Of a DNA stretch of 64,000 bases, positions 10,341 through 23,896 are shown piece by piece (within the stretch, counting starts at the first letter, position 1; the number at the start of each line of letters is the position of its first letter). The DNA lies in the NCBI RefSeq assembly GCF_901709675.1, contig NC_051094.1, forward strand, positions 1,902,501 through 1,966,500, given 5' to 3'. Both the position numbers and the translations under genes were made by a program. Under the pieces are notes generated by a model. The model did not search any database, had not been told where the DNA came from, and saw only the letters and a program-made list of their open reading frames with translations. This DNA comes from Syngnathus acus. Lineage: Eukaryota > Chordata > Actinopteri > Syngnathiformes > Syngnathidae.

Positions 10341-13300
10341 TGTCACATGCGTAGTTCTACACACAGAATTTAAAACAATCAGCGCTGGATTTTCCATGCC
10401 GCGTATGAATACAAAGCACACCAACAGAATTATTCCTACACATAGATTACTGTATGAAATCCAAATATTAGACGTCATTCATCATCATTCCAGACATGTG
10501 CAAATCTATCGACACGTACGTATGTCAATGAGCAGTTAACATATTAGACATTTCCAACATGTTCTCTGAAGACATTGGATTGAAACAGAGAGCACCTTGC
10601 TCAAACTATTTTGGTTGATTGTTGGCGCCAATCTTTCTTGGCTCACGTCCCACATAGCATTCATCTAATGAAAACCTGGCTGACTGGCATACTGGCTGTC
10701 TCAGCGTAGATCATTGCCAAAGGTTCCTCTTCCCCTGCATCAAAGTCACTCTGCTCTAATGTAGCTTTTATCAATGGCCAAAAGAAAGCAAATAGCTTCA
10801 CTTAAAATTAGAAAGAATACACAAGATGAAAAGAAACGAGGATGATTATACTTTAGGGAACATAATATGGTAACTACCTGACAAAGTATTATTATTGCTG
10901 CTATTTTGGAGTCGAAATATTCACTCTCTCCCTTGCCCCCCTCTCTGTCTGTCAGCACAGTTCCACAATGACTTTTGCCCAGTTCCAGCCTCACCCTCTT
11001 TGGCTCTCACCCCCGTCTCACCCTTCTCAATCTCCTCTCTCTCTCTCATTTCGCTCCCTCAGCCAGCCTCTCATCACTTGTTCATAACTTCGTAGCAGTT
11101 GGAGGCAGAGTCACAGTTCCCATCAAAGAGACCAAGACTTGATATTTTTAGGCGAGGACTCGCTTTGAGCTGTCTCTCCGCTGAGAATAAACCCTGTCCA
11201 AACATGAATGCCTTGTTACACACAAGAGTGCACGAGATAAACCTCCCCCCCCTCAAGGGGTTAGCTGCTCCAGCAAAAGTGTACGCAGGCTGGAGACGGC
11301 GACACCTTCACTGCCCCCTTGCTGTCCTCTGGATGTGTGTCAACACACTGAGCAGATTGGGCATGGGCACATGCCAGGCTATTCTGGGAAAGGCTCCAAA
11401 GAACATATTTGTTGAATAGGGAGGAGAGCGGAAATGGCCCGGAGTGTACGGGGAGCCACGGCTATAAACGTCGGGTGATGCGAGGGTGACACATGAGGTG
11501 GTGAGTCGAGTCGCCGGGTGCAGCTAAGGTTGGGGGACAGGAGGTCGACTCCCTTGTCAGGTCTGACTCATCACTTTGGAAAAGTGGATACTGTCCCACC
11601 TGATTAGTATGAGTTACCACGCCCGTGTCTGGAACTCAGACGGCCCCGCTGCAAAGATCTTTAACCTTGGAGGTTGACGGGATGAGGTTATGAGCACATG
11701 GTGCCAAGGAAGATTTGTAAGGCAAGCTCTTTTTTATGCTCTCTGGATCAATTTAGAGAGTGTAGTTTAGTAAAGTAAAACATCAGGATGGAAAAACACA
11801 ATTTTGAAAAAAGGCTCATCCGCCAGCACAAGTCCTGATACAATGTCATGCAATCGAAATTGAAAAGTAGTGACAGGTTTGGAAATGAACTGAAAGTTGT
11901 GCTATTTTTGATCATCTGTTCGCATAGCGTGGAGTTTCTATAGAGGTCGGTTTGTTCTACGTTATGGGCTCGACCTGTGACATGCCATCGTCCAATGTCA
12001 GGGGTTTTCGATATATCGCACACCTTGTGGAAAATGACGAGCTCTGGAATGAAACGTGCTACATTTTAGAGGAAGTGTAAAATCAACTTTTAATTGAAAG
12101 TTTGTTTCATATTATTGACAGAAGTGTCAAGTCACATTGCAGTCACTTGGAAGTGGAGCAAGTCTCTTCTACAGCCCCAACTGTGACCTCTGGCAGGGAA
12201 AAACGAACCTACTTGACAAATACCATCATGTGAAAAGCCTGCGTTGGCGCTCTGCTTTCTCATGGTGCTGCTGTTAAATTCTAAAAGCGAGGTGCATTCT
12301 TACAAACACCTTGCAAGGTCAGAGAAAAATCATCAAACAACCTACAGGATCACGCTTTTTTTTTTTTTGGGCTGTGCTTTGTCCTTTTCTGTCACACTCG
12401 CATGCGTGCTTCTTTAACAGAACACTTTCTTTTGCAAAACAGAAGCCGTAAAAACCATGGAAAAATGGCACGGGTTGGCTCACGGCCGCTTTAAAAACAC
12501 ACGAGTCAACTGGAAGCGGCACCTTCATGTAAATTCTTCCCTCTTGACAAGTGAGCTTTCTTCTAAGCTCCAGTAGTCAGCTGGTTAGCGCATTCTCCGA
12601 AGGCCAGGCGTGACATTATGTTCATTTACGTGGGTACTCTGAAGTGTGCGCGCTGATTTTGTGTTAATGTGTGACGCGTGTGTTTTAAAGGAAATGATGT
12701 ATGTCAATGGGGCGAGGAAAAAAAAAAAGCATTTTCAGTCCATCTCGTAAAATACATTTAAGTTCCCGAATGGCGCTGAAACTTTATTTGCACGTGTTTT
12801 CCTTGCTAATGTGTCTTTTATCCATCTGCATCAGTTTCCTCCCCAATGAGAGACTACAAATAGACGTGCAAAAGAGACCCAATCCCTGCTGCATGCTTGT
12901 CTCTGGAGGTGGATTACAAGAAAATGGACAGCTTCATACCCACAGGGCTGGTCTTGATACCACTATAAGCTCGGTATTTCCTGCCCAATGGGAGCAATAA
13001 TTAAGAGGGTGCTCGGCCGCCTCGGAGCCTGACTCCCCGAGACCTTTTGCTCAACTTGGAAACAAAACAAAAAGGAAAACAAGGACAGCAGCTCGCAGGG
13101 AAGGCAGCAGAATTCAACAACCTGACATTTTCAGTATAAAACAAAAACAACTCATGTCCAACATAACATATATTTAAAGAAATGCGTTTAGTGTGTTTTC
13201 TAAGCCTTGACGCTTACTTCCATATAGAGCAGCACAGGGGAGGGCAACAATTAGCGTGTTAGTAAACAAGTCCATCAGTTCCATATCCCGCCTCAACCCC

Positions 13301-15009
13301 TTAGTTTGCCCCGCCCAGCCCGGGAGGGGGTACTTTGTAATGGAAGGTGCAGATTTGTTAGACCGCTTGAGTACCACTTGAGAGCTGAAAGACTCCTTTG
13401 GAGGAACTTTTTGTTTTTGTGTGTTACTGTACCTTCAGAATTTCAAGCCAATCATTTAAAATGTTGATTTTTAAGCCGGTGTCAATTGAACTCAAGAAAA
13501 TAAGCAGACTGACACCAATACATGCTAACGAGTCATTTACAGAATTTAGGTGAAGGTGAGCCAAAGAGCCCCTTCCAACAGTGGTCTTTTCATCACTGTC
13601 TTTGTGTGGCTGTCAACCTGGCATTGGACATGTGTGTCCATCCATGTGTGTGTGTGTGTAGTGCTAAAGAGAAGGGATAGGGCAGGGGGTTCAGGGCAAT
13701 GTAAGGTAATCCTTTAAGTGGGAGTCTTTAACTCTTTGAGAAAGTAAACAGCCGAGCAGTTGAGGGAGTATTGTCATTGGGTAGTGTTACAGAACAGCAA
13801 GAGCACCCTGGGGCACTGTGAGTGCCTGACTTAGGATAGCCATTTGTGTGCTCTTGTCTTGCCGTCTTTGAGTGGCACAACCCTTGACATCCCACCTTTC
13901 ATTGTGGAGACGTTTCTCTTTGCCAGGGTGAGCTCCTTTCACCTCATTACACCAAGCGCGTATGTCTATCTGAATCCACGGTGAATGTTGAGCGCCGTCT
14001 TGAGCGCAGATGTCTCTTCACTGGGCCACCAAATTGAAAATATCACTGATTATGTCCCAATTCACTTGGAGGCCACTAAGTGATGCATAAGGCAATCTGT
14101 TTATATGTGCATGATTGGGCATGTGTCCTTGAGTACGTGGAAAAAATGTGTGTGTTGTGTGTGTGCAGGCATGCGTAGTTGGCGTGTTAGTGGTTTGGGG
14201 TTAAGGGGGGGAAAAGGATGACCCTGCACAGCTGACGGTCAGCCATGCAGGACAGAACAACACAATAACACTCTTGTTAACCGGGACATGGCATACCTCC
14301 CACCTGTTACCCCCTGAGCCACACACAGGCAGACATAGACGTGCACATGAGGAGACACCGACCGGGAATGTACTTTTTTTTTTTTTAGTCCACCCCATAC
14401 CAGGTGCTTCCCCGTGATGGCTCATTTGTGTCCACTTCTTCCATCATTTAGCAGCATCGTCATCTATCTCCGAGGCTGTCAGAGAGGTTCTCATCGCTTA
14501 GCTTACTTCCTGTCTGCCTAAACAGGCCTCTCAAGCTAACATGTTTAGTCTGGAGAGCAGCGGAGAAGATGCAAATGGCATCTCGACGCCCCCCAGAAAA
14601 GTGGCCATCGACGACTACTACACGGCGCTCTGGAGCCCTCTCAAGCTGTAACTCGACAGCTTTTTGAAGGAAAATAAGCAAAGGCCTCCATTACAGATGC
14701 AGCTTTTGCGACCCGTTTACAGTCATCATTCGACAATCCCATCGCACTATTTATGCGTCCTTTGTTATTGTATATTCTTTGCTTACTGTGTTTAGACAGC
14801 AAAGGCATGGGAAACACAGTGTAGACTAAATCTATAAAAAAAATGGAGACTTTGCTCCTCAGCGAGGGAAAACACAAGTGAATGGACCGGTGAGATATTC
14901 AGTCAAATAAAAAACAGGAAATTGAACAAATATTGGTTGAGTGACCACCAATTAAAGTGAGGTGATTTCTACTGGCCGCTAGAGTCATGTGACTTTTATT
15001 TGTTGACAA

Positions 15010-15011
<2 letters not shown>
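10341..15011. other. Gene-free stretch, mostly unique
   Basis: A pyrimidine-rich tract (about 10920-11070, CTCTCTC runs), a T13 run near 12356 and a short TG repeat near 13645-13660 are the only simple repeats. The segment 14460-14760 is unique and moderately GC-rich with no recognisable protein. No transposon ends were seen. Confidence 0.5.

Positions 15012-15075
<64 letters not shown>
15012..15075. repeat. (AT)32 microsatellite
   Basis: Sixty-four bases of perfect AT repeat, self-complementary and so able to extrude a cruciform. It lies directly against the truncated 5' edge of a LINE tail. The long IYIYIY run in a minus-strand ORF here is an artefact of this repeat. Confidence 0.97.
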
Positions 15076-15076
<1 letters not shown>

Positions 15077-15077
<1 letters not shown>

Positions 15078-15323
15078 TGACTGTCTGCTGTATGCACACT
15101 TGCTCCATTTTTGCTCTTATTTATTGTGTTATTTGTTTATTTATTATTTATTCACCACTCTTATTTATTCATTGTTTGTGCCTTCTTGTTTTTATTTTTT
15201 TGTGTTGTTTACTTGTATGTATATTGTGTACTATGTCTTGTCATCGTGGGATAGTGGGAACGTTATTTCGATTTCTTTGGGTGTCTTGGCATGTGAAGAA
15301 ATTGACAATAAAGCAGACTTTGA
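15077..15323 (+). mobile_element. 5'-truncated LINE 3' UTR (same family as 53134-53545)
   Basis: This segment matches the reverse complement of 53134-53390 along its length. Shared words include GCTGTATGC near the start, TGTGCCTTCTTGTTTTT in the middle, a GTCTTGTCATCGTGGG-like block, and the end GACAATAAAGCAGACTTTGAA with an AATAAA signal. The other copy continues into the end of a LINE reverse-transcriptase ORF, which identifies this one as the 3' UTR of the same family. It holds only the 3' UTR, as expected from 5' truncation during target-primed reverse transcription, and it begins at the edge of an (AT)32 tract. The clade is inferred as CR1/L2/Rex-like from the short-repeat tail. Confidence 0.75.
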
Positions 15324-18280
15324 ATACAGCCAAACTGTTCAAAGTAAAACAAAACAAAAACTGTACATGGATATATTTACCAAAATAGGTTATCAATTAA
15401 AGTTTTGTGAGCTTGAGTGTGTAAGCGGTGAAAAACATCAGCGTGCGGGAGGGAGTGTGTTTGTGTGTGGCGATCATGGGAGCAAAGGGGTACAAAATGG
15501 GGAGCGAGCAAAAACAAATTCACAATGCCGTCCCGAGTTCTAAAAGTGTGAAAATCTCTATAAACCAATCAGCTCCAATAACAGGCAAGACTGAATAGAG
15601 AGAGAGAAACAGAGGGGGCGGAGTAAGAGGCTGTGCGGGGGCCACAGAATGAACTGGCCTCCCCCATTCACTTTTAAATTTCCTCCACAGTCCCTTGCAC
15701 ACTGTTAATTACTGGCCAGGCATTCCCCTGCCACCTTTTCACACATAACAAGCGCCTCATCCAGACCCACCGCTGGAATATGCCCGAAGCCCAAGGATCA
15801 AGACCAATTATGGCCCTAAGCTGGACCCATTTCTTGCTAGCCTGCGGGGTGCGTGGAGGGTGTTAAAGCGGGGAGAGGGGGGGAGCAGAGGTGGTGGAAG
15901 TGTTATTTTTCCCACAACATAAACGTGCCTGTTTATTTCTGGATTGCATGCTGGGTTTACATCGAAGAGTACACAACAAAAAAATAAAAAAGCTTGGCAA
16001 TGCAACGGTCGATAATACACAACTTTGCTACACGACATGCGGTAAGACACAAACGCCGCAAACCTCGGAGCAAGGACTCCTGATTGGTATTTATCCAGAA
16101 CATCTTGTACTAAGACTTGCAGTGATGATGGATAATCAATGAACAAACCAAGGTATGACAAATGGATTCACACAGAGAATGCGGTGGAAAAAATGAGCAG
16201 GGGGTCAGAAAATGGGAAGTGGAGTGTTGTGATGGGAAAAACAATCCTCATGCCTTCATCAAAATGTTGATTTTGTCTGCCTGGATCGTAACCTACACAC
16301 ACCCACACACAATCGGGATTGAGGATTGAGACCAACACACAATAAATGGACTGACTGCAGGCCTATAAGGTGTCTAAGCACACACACACACACACGCACA
16401 AATTACAGCTCTGAGGAGCCATTAGTTTCCTATATAAGGAGGCTTGCTGATGAAAGGTCATAAATGCAGCTATGTAAATAAAACAAATGAAAAGCCAGAG
16501 ATGTGAGGTGATGTGAGGTGATGCTGAGGAAGAACAAAAGGGACCATCAGCTTTTGATTATTTGTACTGCTCTCTTTGCTTTCACCAAAGTGGGAGAGCA
16601 GGCATTACATAACCTTTGCACATAATAATAACTAGCAGCAGTCCAATAGCTCAGAAAGGAGGAATATCAGGCATTTAAACATGCAACACATTTTAGACAA
16701 AGTCCTTTTTTCAGCATTTATAATAGCATTGAAAGTAGTGATATAACCAATATGTCACAGGTAGCCTCATATGGACATGGTCATCTCGAGTGTATTTTTA
16801 TTTGTTTACTTCTTGTGAAAAATACAGTGAGTGAAGTGTTGCATACCAATATTAAGTTGCTATCATGTTTTCGCATCTCATCTTATTGTAGTCATATTTA
16901 AATGGGTGATGAAAGACTGAAAAGATGAGATGAGTGAGTCCAAGAGTTGGGCTGTGGTCTGACAGGCAAGCCGAGCTTTTACAGTGAGAAGAATGGCCTG
17001 GTCTACTTCCTGTGACATGGAGTCACTTCCCATGGTGAGGCACTTAGCATAAACAGATGAGCTAATCTGAACACCTGCCTCATTCCAGTAAATAAATAAG
17101 AGCTGTACCTCCCCAAGCCCCCTTCACAATCTATGTGTCTGTTCTGGTGCACGTCCATTCCTCCATCCCCTGCTGTGCCAATGCTCTCCATTTATTTCCC
17201 CTTCTCTCCATCAGTCGGTTGGAGTAAAAGTGGAAAAAACAGAAAGGGGCTCATATCATCGGCGGGCCAAAGGTGAGTCGCCTGGGGAGGCGGCAGGAAT
17301 GAAATTCTCCCAGTCCCATTTTAGCAGCCATTCAAAGCGCATTACTCTGGAGAAGGAGAAACTTATAAAGCCTCCTGCACTTGAACACATTTCTGAGTGT
17401 TTACGGCACACAGAGAAAGGGCTGCCGTTCCCATAGCTCAGTAATAGATTCCCAATTTGGGTCCTCCCCTTTACTCCATTTTGCTTTATCACTCCATCAC
17501 CTCTTTACTTAATTCCTATTTTCACTTTCTCGATCCATTTCTTTGTGAGCACCACTGCTCCCCTTCCAATGGTGGCAGAAGACCCACACAGTCCGACCAC
17601 AAAACATGTTTGGATCAGCTGTAGTATATTTTTTAACTGTGAAAAGCATCTCCAAATCTTTCTGATATCATCTCCAAATCTTTCCGATATCAGCAAAGTA
17701 ATTTGAGTTGGCTGTCGGCAAAGCTGCAACCGGTCCGGATCTCTTTTTTTCTTCACATTTAAATGATGCTTAGTGTGTGGCGAAATGGGGCACTTCATCA
17801 CAATGGTACACGATAAGAAATTGGGATCAAATACTATTCTGGAGACGTATGCGAAGATATAAAAAGATACTGCGTATCTGGTAATTTTAGAAGTCCTACT
17901 TTTTCCCCCCCCCCTCCATTAGTCACACCGTTAATATAACAATGAGAGAATAAAAGCATTTTGTAGGTAACCCAATTGAGTTGAGTCAAAAGGTACGCTA
18001 ACGAAAGTAAATCACGCTCTTAGGCGATAAAGGTGTGACTTTGCCGCCACCACAGTAATTATAGAAACACTCGCGAGGTGGAAGGGCGACTTTGAAATAA
18101 TGGTTGTTAAATTAGCTGATGTGTCAGGCACAACGATGATCAAACACCTCCCGGTAATAAGAAGCTTTGGTGTGTTCTTGCTACCAATATTTTTTTTGTT
18201 TTTTTTCCCCTTGTGTGATACTTTGGATAAGACACACATAAGTTTTGAGTCAAAGTGAATCAATTATCATATTAGGGTTC
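15324..18280. other. Gene-free stretch with CA runs and a short tandem duplication
   Basis: A CA repeat lies near 16379-16400. At 17647-17690 a 22-base unit is duplicated head to tail with one mismatch. The ORFs at 17230-17492 overlap on both strands. No transposon termini were seen. Confidence 0.5.
17647..17690. repeat. 22-bp tandem duplication (2 copies)
   Basis: Units 17647-17668 and 17669-17690 both begin CATCTCCAAATCTTTC and end GATAT, with one T/C difference. A local replication-slippage duplication. Confidence 0.85.
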
Positions 18281-18385
18281 TATTACATGAAGCTGCTCAC
18301 AGGCTATGATTAACCTATGCACTGCTCCTAATTTCACAACCAAGCGGCCATTGAATATGGTCTCAAAGACTTTTAATTGGGTTAC
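18281..18385. promoter_or_regulatory. Enhancer-like unique block (weak)
   Basis: Unique AT-leaning sequence with TATGATTAACC, CTCCTAATTTC, GCGGCCATTGAATATGG and TTTTAATTGGG, i.e. several homeodomain-type and SOX-type (CCATTGA) cores within 100 bases. Inference only. Confidence 0.2.
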
Positions 18386-21300
18386 TTTTTCTGTATTCCT
18401 CTTGGCTACTATACCATGAATGTCCATTTCATAGCGATACAATTCCTTTTGCGCTAATTCTATATAACGGATTTACAGAGGTCGTGACATGAAAATGAAC
18501 ACGTCAGTACGTAGTCTCACTCTGACTGTCGTTTTAAATTCAGTCTAAGCAGTGCCTTTTTTTCTACAATAGTTTTCTAGGATGTCATACAAAATGTAAC
18601 AAAATACATAAGTGACGTATCTGGGTCATTCCTAAAAAAAGAAAAAGAAAAAAAAAAGGCTACTGATGAATGAAGCGGAGCTTTGAACGCATTGAAATGT
18701 AGAATTTCAGTGCAGCCTGAATGTTCCAAAATAATTGAAATATTTAATTAATGGTCCTGCATTTCTTTATATTTGTAATGCAAACAGTGTGATCATTTGT
18801 ATTCATTATCCCAAACTTACATTTCCGACTCATTTGCATGGGAACACATTGCCACGCCACTTCTTCTCTTCCTAAACAAATAGAGCGACACGGGGGCAAC
18901 ACAAATCTCCCCAGTTAACAAAATTCTCAATGCCTTGTCAGAAGCTGTTGGAGGGAGCGGAACGCAAACACCACTGAGTGTTTTTGGAAGCCCACTGTTT
19001 AGAGTGGATGGCAAGCTGCCCATCAGTGACAGGCCCCGAGCCAGTGGACAAGTGGACGGGGCGATAGGATCTGGCAGGTGAGAACTGGCCTGGAGTCAGA
19101 TCATGGTGGTCCAGCTGGGGCTAAGCTGCGGCCCAGCAAACAGGAGCACAGTGCAGGTGTGCCGACGCGGACATTGATGTGAACTGCCATTGATGGACTC
19201 GGACTGAATTTGCCTTGATTCAAATCAGCTTTTATTTGTGTTATGGCCATAGTGACAACTTCACAGATCTTCTCTTCCATTCTTCATTCATGTTCTCTTT
19301 TCTCAATTTCCCAAAATAGAGGACACAAAAGGGACTTCCAACGCCCCCCCCCCCCTTCCTCTTTTTGAGACTATGGGGAGGGGGGTACTTTAATCAAGAT
19401 TGTGTGCAAATGAAATGTCACGCCCTTTAATGTGAGAGCACTGTGGGAAATGTCGAAAGAAATGTCAAGTGGTTGCGGGGATGGGGGACCAGAGGGACTG
19501 ATATCAGCCATGGTACAGTAGGCTGAGGGGCCACTGGGCATTCCCAACCTTAACAGCGAGGACAAGAAACGTGAAAATGGATTGGTTTGAACCTCAACAA
19601 CAAGTGCCTGGACTCATTTACAAAATAACTAAATGACGCAACACAATTTGGCGATACATTCTTAGCTCGGAGGGAAGTTCTCCATGTTCGCTTGGATGTG
19701 AGATTTATGGGACCTGACTAAATTCTTCAACAAAATTGCAAAAACTCACAGGAAGGTAGTTTGAGGGACAGTTGAGATACGAAAGAGAAAGTAAATGTAG
19801 ACCATTATTGGATCTGCAATCGTCTTTTATGGATAATAACATTTTTTTTTTTTTTTATACTTTTAGCAATCACATGCCTTGACTTACAGTCAAAAGGATT
19901 ACCACAACACCTATTTATTTTAAGATCTTCACTTTGAAAGAGCAATCAGCTTTCATTAACCGACGCGGGCAGATTTACCTAAGAGGTCTTTCGCAGTCGT
20001 CAACCAAAATGGTAGAAATTTGACATTATTTTTAAAGAAGAGAGGGATTATCCCCCCCACTGATATAATGGTCTACCTGTCATGAGGAGTTAAAGAGAGT
20101 GAGAGATGATGCCCCATCACCGACAGGTACGTCATCACCCTAACCAATATTACGCAGGGGGAGAATGAAACTATAGGGAAAATAAGGACAGAGTGGTGAG
20201 ACATGGCTGCTCATATCTTGCTGATGAAATAATTCCACCACTTGGGAGATGGGTAAGGAAGAGTGAGAGAGAAAGAAGGAAATGCTGCCTATGCAGACAG
20301 ATAGTGCCGACTTTAAATGGAGCAGGCTGTGGTGGAAAGGGAAAGTGTGCTCACACTCAAATAAAGTATGTGGCAAACTGGACTGTCAGCCGCAATTACA
20401 CTTCCCGGAGCATTCAGGTAATTCATTTCCTATCTCCACCCTCCATTGCTTCCTCACCATTCCTGCTCCATCAATGGTTCCTTATTTAAAAAAAAAAATT
20501 GTGGCAAATGTAAACAGGCCGTGGTGAGCCCAACATTTGAAATGAGGCTACGATCTTGCTAGCAGTGGGAAACTCGGAACTACCTTTAGCGTTCATCACT
20601 AAATTGAAACCTAATGGCTTTTAATTGCGTCTAATAAAATGTGAGCTTTTAGTCTGATTTGTATGCGCACATTCATATGCACCGTTACGTTTATATAGTG
20701 CACGCCTGTAGTGGACAGTAAATGCACAAATGTGCTTTCAGTGCATACTTGAGTGCTTAGAGAGGCGATTTAAGGCCAAGACAACCCTACAGGCCCACAT
20801 CCACCCTCTGCAACACGGTTGTAGTCCCAATTCCTTGACGGCAAGTTTCCCACCGGGGACGAAAGCAACATTTAGCCGCGATGAAAAATCAAGTAAGAAA
20901 AGCCAGCGCTTGGCTAAAGTGCATTTCCGCATATTAACACAGGCTGCTCTTTATCCAGTCGTATCATATCATCCCGGGGAGAATGTGGCAGTCTGGGCAA
21001 TCCAGCCATGCAGTCACACAATTATTCAACTATGTGAATTAGCTTTGGGCCGGTGGCCAGATGTAGCAAGTCGGTGTAATCGCCCTCATGTCTTTTTATT
21101 CCCCTGAGAGACGGCAGTCTATGAATCGGGACGGTTCAAAAAAGTGCAGTGACACGGCTTTCTTTTTATATTCACGCATAATAGAATCTACAGCTCCAAA
21201 AAGAGCAGTCCAAAGGATAATATGCTCAAATGATATTGTCAAGGTGATTTCAATTGGAAAGTGGATCTTTAAAGACAAAAAAACGACAATCGTGAGTCCG

Positions 21301-22970
21301 AAGAGACAAGGAGAAAGACAAAGGAGAGGAAAGAAAGGAACAGATAGGAAGGAGAGTGGCGGCTGCGTTCTATTTCCAGCCGAGTGTCAAAATGAATTTC
21401 ACATCTTAATATGGAGAAAGTGCTTACTCTCCAAAATATGAAGGAAAAGAAAAAAAAAAAGGCCACTGTGGTGGCCGTAGTGAAGCAAAGAGAGAAGATG
21501 GACAGGAGAAGAAAGGATAACAATGAGAAGGCTGATGATAAAATAAAGACAAGTGAGAACTCAATTAAAGGCAGGAAGCTGTCAGGGAGGGGCGGGCTGG
21601 CTCCGAGGTGCATAGCGGGAGGCACGGATAGTTGGGGACTCTCCTGCCTTAATGAGCTTAGCCCCCGGGCCCACTAACTGGCTGGCTAGCTGAGAAACGA
21701 TGGACCAAACGGCCACTAGGATCACTGTAGCGCCGTTATTTGCGCAAAGAAACGACCTGCTCAGCGGATATCAATTATGAATTCAAGAGTAAATCCAAAT
21801 ACGAAGACACCTGATGTCTTTCCAGTATTCATGAATGTGCAAAGCATGACATCAGCACTAAATTGCTGCAAATGCGGGAAGAATTCTGAGAATAGCAGGT
21901 TACAGGGGAATAATAAGCCTGTTTGGGGCACAAATCTATCTCTGTGTTCCTAAAACAAACATAATATCATTTTGTAAGCCTTTTCGTATTTAGATTATCG
22001 CTAACCCCTTGGGCAAGGGAGGTTAATTTGAGCATATTTTCATTTCTATTCCTGCATGGGAACCACTTTTTTCTTTTGTTTGATTTTATTCTGAAATCAG
22101 TCGTCATCCATTCCGACAGGGTGGAACTCCCCGCCCACGATACTTCCATGAAACATGAAGCACTTTGCTTTATAAGCAGGAAAACTCTCCGCTCGTGATC
22201 CTGTATGCATTTTCTTTTCTCTTTATCATCGCTTGAACAGCATGAGTAAAAGGAAAGACAAGCAGAAAAAAAAAAGAAGAATCTTCCAAGACTGCCAAGT
22301 GGCAAAGTTGAGCTAAAGCTGGAGCGTGGAATCACATGAAGCAAAGCCCCTGGAGGGAGCGAGTGAAGGAGAAAGAGAAAAGAGAGCGAGAGGAGATAGA
22401 GACAGTGTGATGGGCCGCTGCTGTTCAGTGTTGGGGATGATAAAACAGTGGGGGTGAATAAGGGCCTTGAGCTATGATAAACACACACATGCACACATAC
22501 GCACACACACGAGGGTCTCCACACTAAAGCACCTGCCTCTCCATGGATGGGGTTGATTGCACAGTCCTGACTCATCCGTGGCTCCGTGTCAAACCCCGGG
22601 GAGGCTCCGATTGGCACGGAGATACTAATGGAGTGGAGCAGGAGAGCTGCTGGGAATGGCAAATCTCCGGCTGTGGGATGCGGCGGAAGTCGACGCGGGA
22701 TCAGGCTCTCGCCCGTCAGCCCTGAGTTTTGATCTACGGTGAGGCGCGGCTTTTGATGTCTTAATCATCTCCCTCCATCGAGCTTGGGGAGGTTTGGGGA
22801 TAGGAGAGCGGGGTGAGGTGAGGGTGAGACGGGGAAAGGCTATGCGGCGAGGCATCGGGGCCTAGCCTGAGGATGTGAGCCCCGTGTGGGTAGGCAGCCG
22901 ATTTGTCTCTGATTACAAGCTCTGGTCTGCCTTTTCCATCTAACCCACTTTGGATTTGTCAAAAACTTTA
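18386..22970. other. Gene-free stretch, mostly unique
   Basis: Holds a C12 run (19344-19355), a T-run near 19842-19857 and a purine-rich region at about 21290-21530. The longest minus-strand frame here, 21967-22662, runs through a CA repeat (CVCVCVHVCV) and serine-rich low complexity and is not a credible gene. The block at 21720-21920 is unique and AT-leaning and could be regulatory. Confidence 0.5.
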
Positions 22971-22973
22971 CAG

Positions 22974-23063
22974 ATAATTGTTCAACTCATCTGTACGGAA
23001 TACCTGAAAAACCCCAAAGAAGATGCGCCGCGCTCTGCTACAAAGATGAACTTCACAGGAAAT
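22974..23063 (+). other. Candidate 90-bp internal coding exon (weak)
   Basis: A branch-site-like TCTAACC and the acceptor CTTTACAG precede a 90-base block that ends at a GTGAGT donor. The block is exactly 30 codons, open in the frame giving QLICTEYLKNPKED and then APRSATKMNFTGN, with phase 0 at both ends. The frame stays open for 62 codons through the flanks, so openness adds little. I do not recognise the peptide. An isolated acceptor-donor pair arises by chance often, and no neighbouring exon was found. Confidence 0.2.
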
Positions 23064-23896
23064 GTGAGTCAAAGAGTCTCTGCCATGATCATAAGCATCA
23101 CAACTGGGAAGCAGAGTTCAGTACGATCCAATTAAGTCAACAAGCAGTGTCTTGAGCGAGGAGCAGAGGGCAGAACCGACGAGACGGAAGGAGCTTCAGA
23201 GACGGCGAGCCGAGGAGAACGGCGAAGTACGTGGAGACTCAAGATTAAACAGTCAGATAAAAGAAGTTCATCAAAAAAAAAGTTACAGACCCCCCACCCG
23301 TGGCTTCTTCTCAGGGCTAAGTGTTCCGCGGAGAAGCCTGAAGAACGGAATCCACTGATGAGAGCTGAGGTTGGGAAAGGGGAGGCGCCCGCCCCGCGCC
23401 GGCGCCGTCATCAAGAGAGCGTCTCGGCACGTCGCGGCAGTCACAAAGATAGAGGCAATTAATAAGTTAACAAATCAGGGACTCTCCAGCACGGTGCCAC
23501 TGAACAAACTGATAGAATAAACATGGAACAGATAACCTCCATAACGCGGCGGGGCAACCATCTTTTACACCGAGCCCTTTAATGAAAATTTAACCGCTAT
23601 GGTGGGCTCGGAACACAGTGTGGGAGGTTATTAACAACTCAAAGTTGCCGCACGGTCCACCGGGGTGTTACACTGGAGCGGATTTTAGCTGTGACGATTC
23701 AAGTGTACCGATTTTGCTCTCGACATGGGTTGTTTGATTTCAGAAGGAAACAAAAAAAAAAGGCTTTTTCCTTTTGTCATTCTCATCTTTATTTTTTGTT
23801 GTTGACTTGCTGGGAAAGTCATATTGGAATAAAGAAATGCTGAAAATTTGGTGGATTTGAAATTTGGTTCGATTAAACTACATACATTCTTGTACC
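23064..23896. other. Gene-free stretch, moderately GC-rich
   Basis: Unique sequence with a GC-rich patch around 23375-23430 (CGCCCGCCCCGCGCCGGCGCCG). No CpG-island promoter features beyond this small patch and no transposon ends were seen. Confidence 0.45.

Noticed and set aside
11505-11560. B-box-like GGAGGTCGACTCCC, possible tRNA-derived SINE
   Set aside because: No properly spaced A-box and no retroposon body or tail.
12570-12612. tRNA-like A-box (AGCTGGTTAGCGC) possibly marking a tRNA gene or SINE
   Set aside because: No B-box (GGTTCGANTCC) or acceptor-stem pairing at the right distance.
15012-15075. AT tract as part of the LINE
   Set aside because: The sister copy at 53 kb has no AT repeat at the corresponding place, so the tract belongs to the flank.
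16379-16400. Short CA/TG runs as CRISPR or other structured arrays
   Set aside because: Simple dinucleotide repeats with no spacer-repeat structure; the window is vertebrate-like.
21967-22662. 231-codon minus-strand ORF
   Set aside because: Runs through a CA repeat (Cys-Val/His alternation) and serine/leucine low complexity; no domain; no splice or promoter context.
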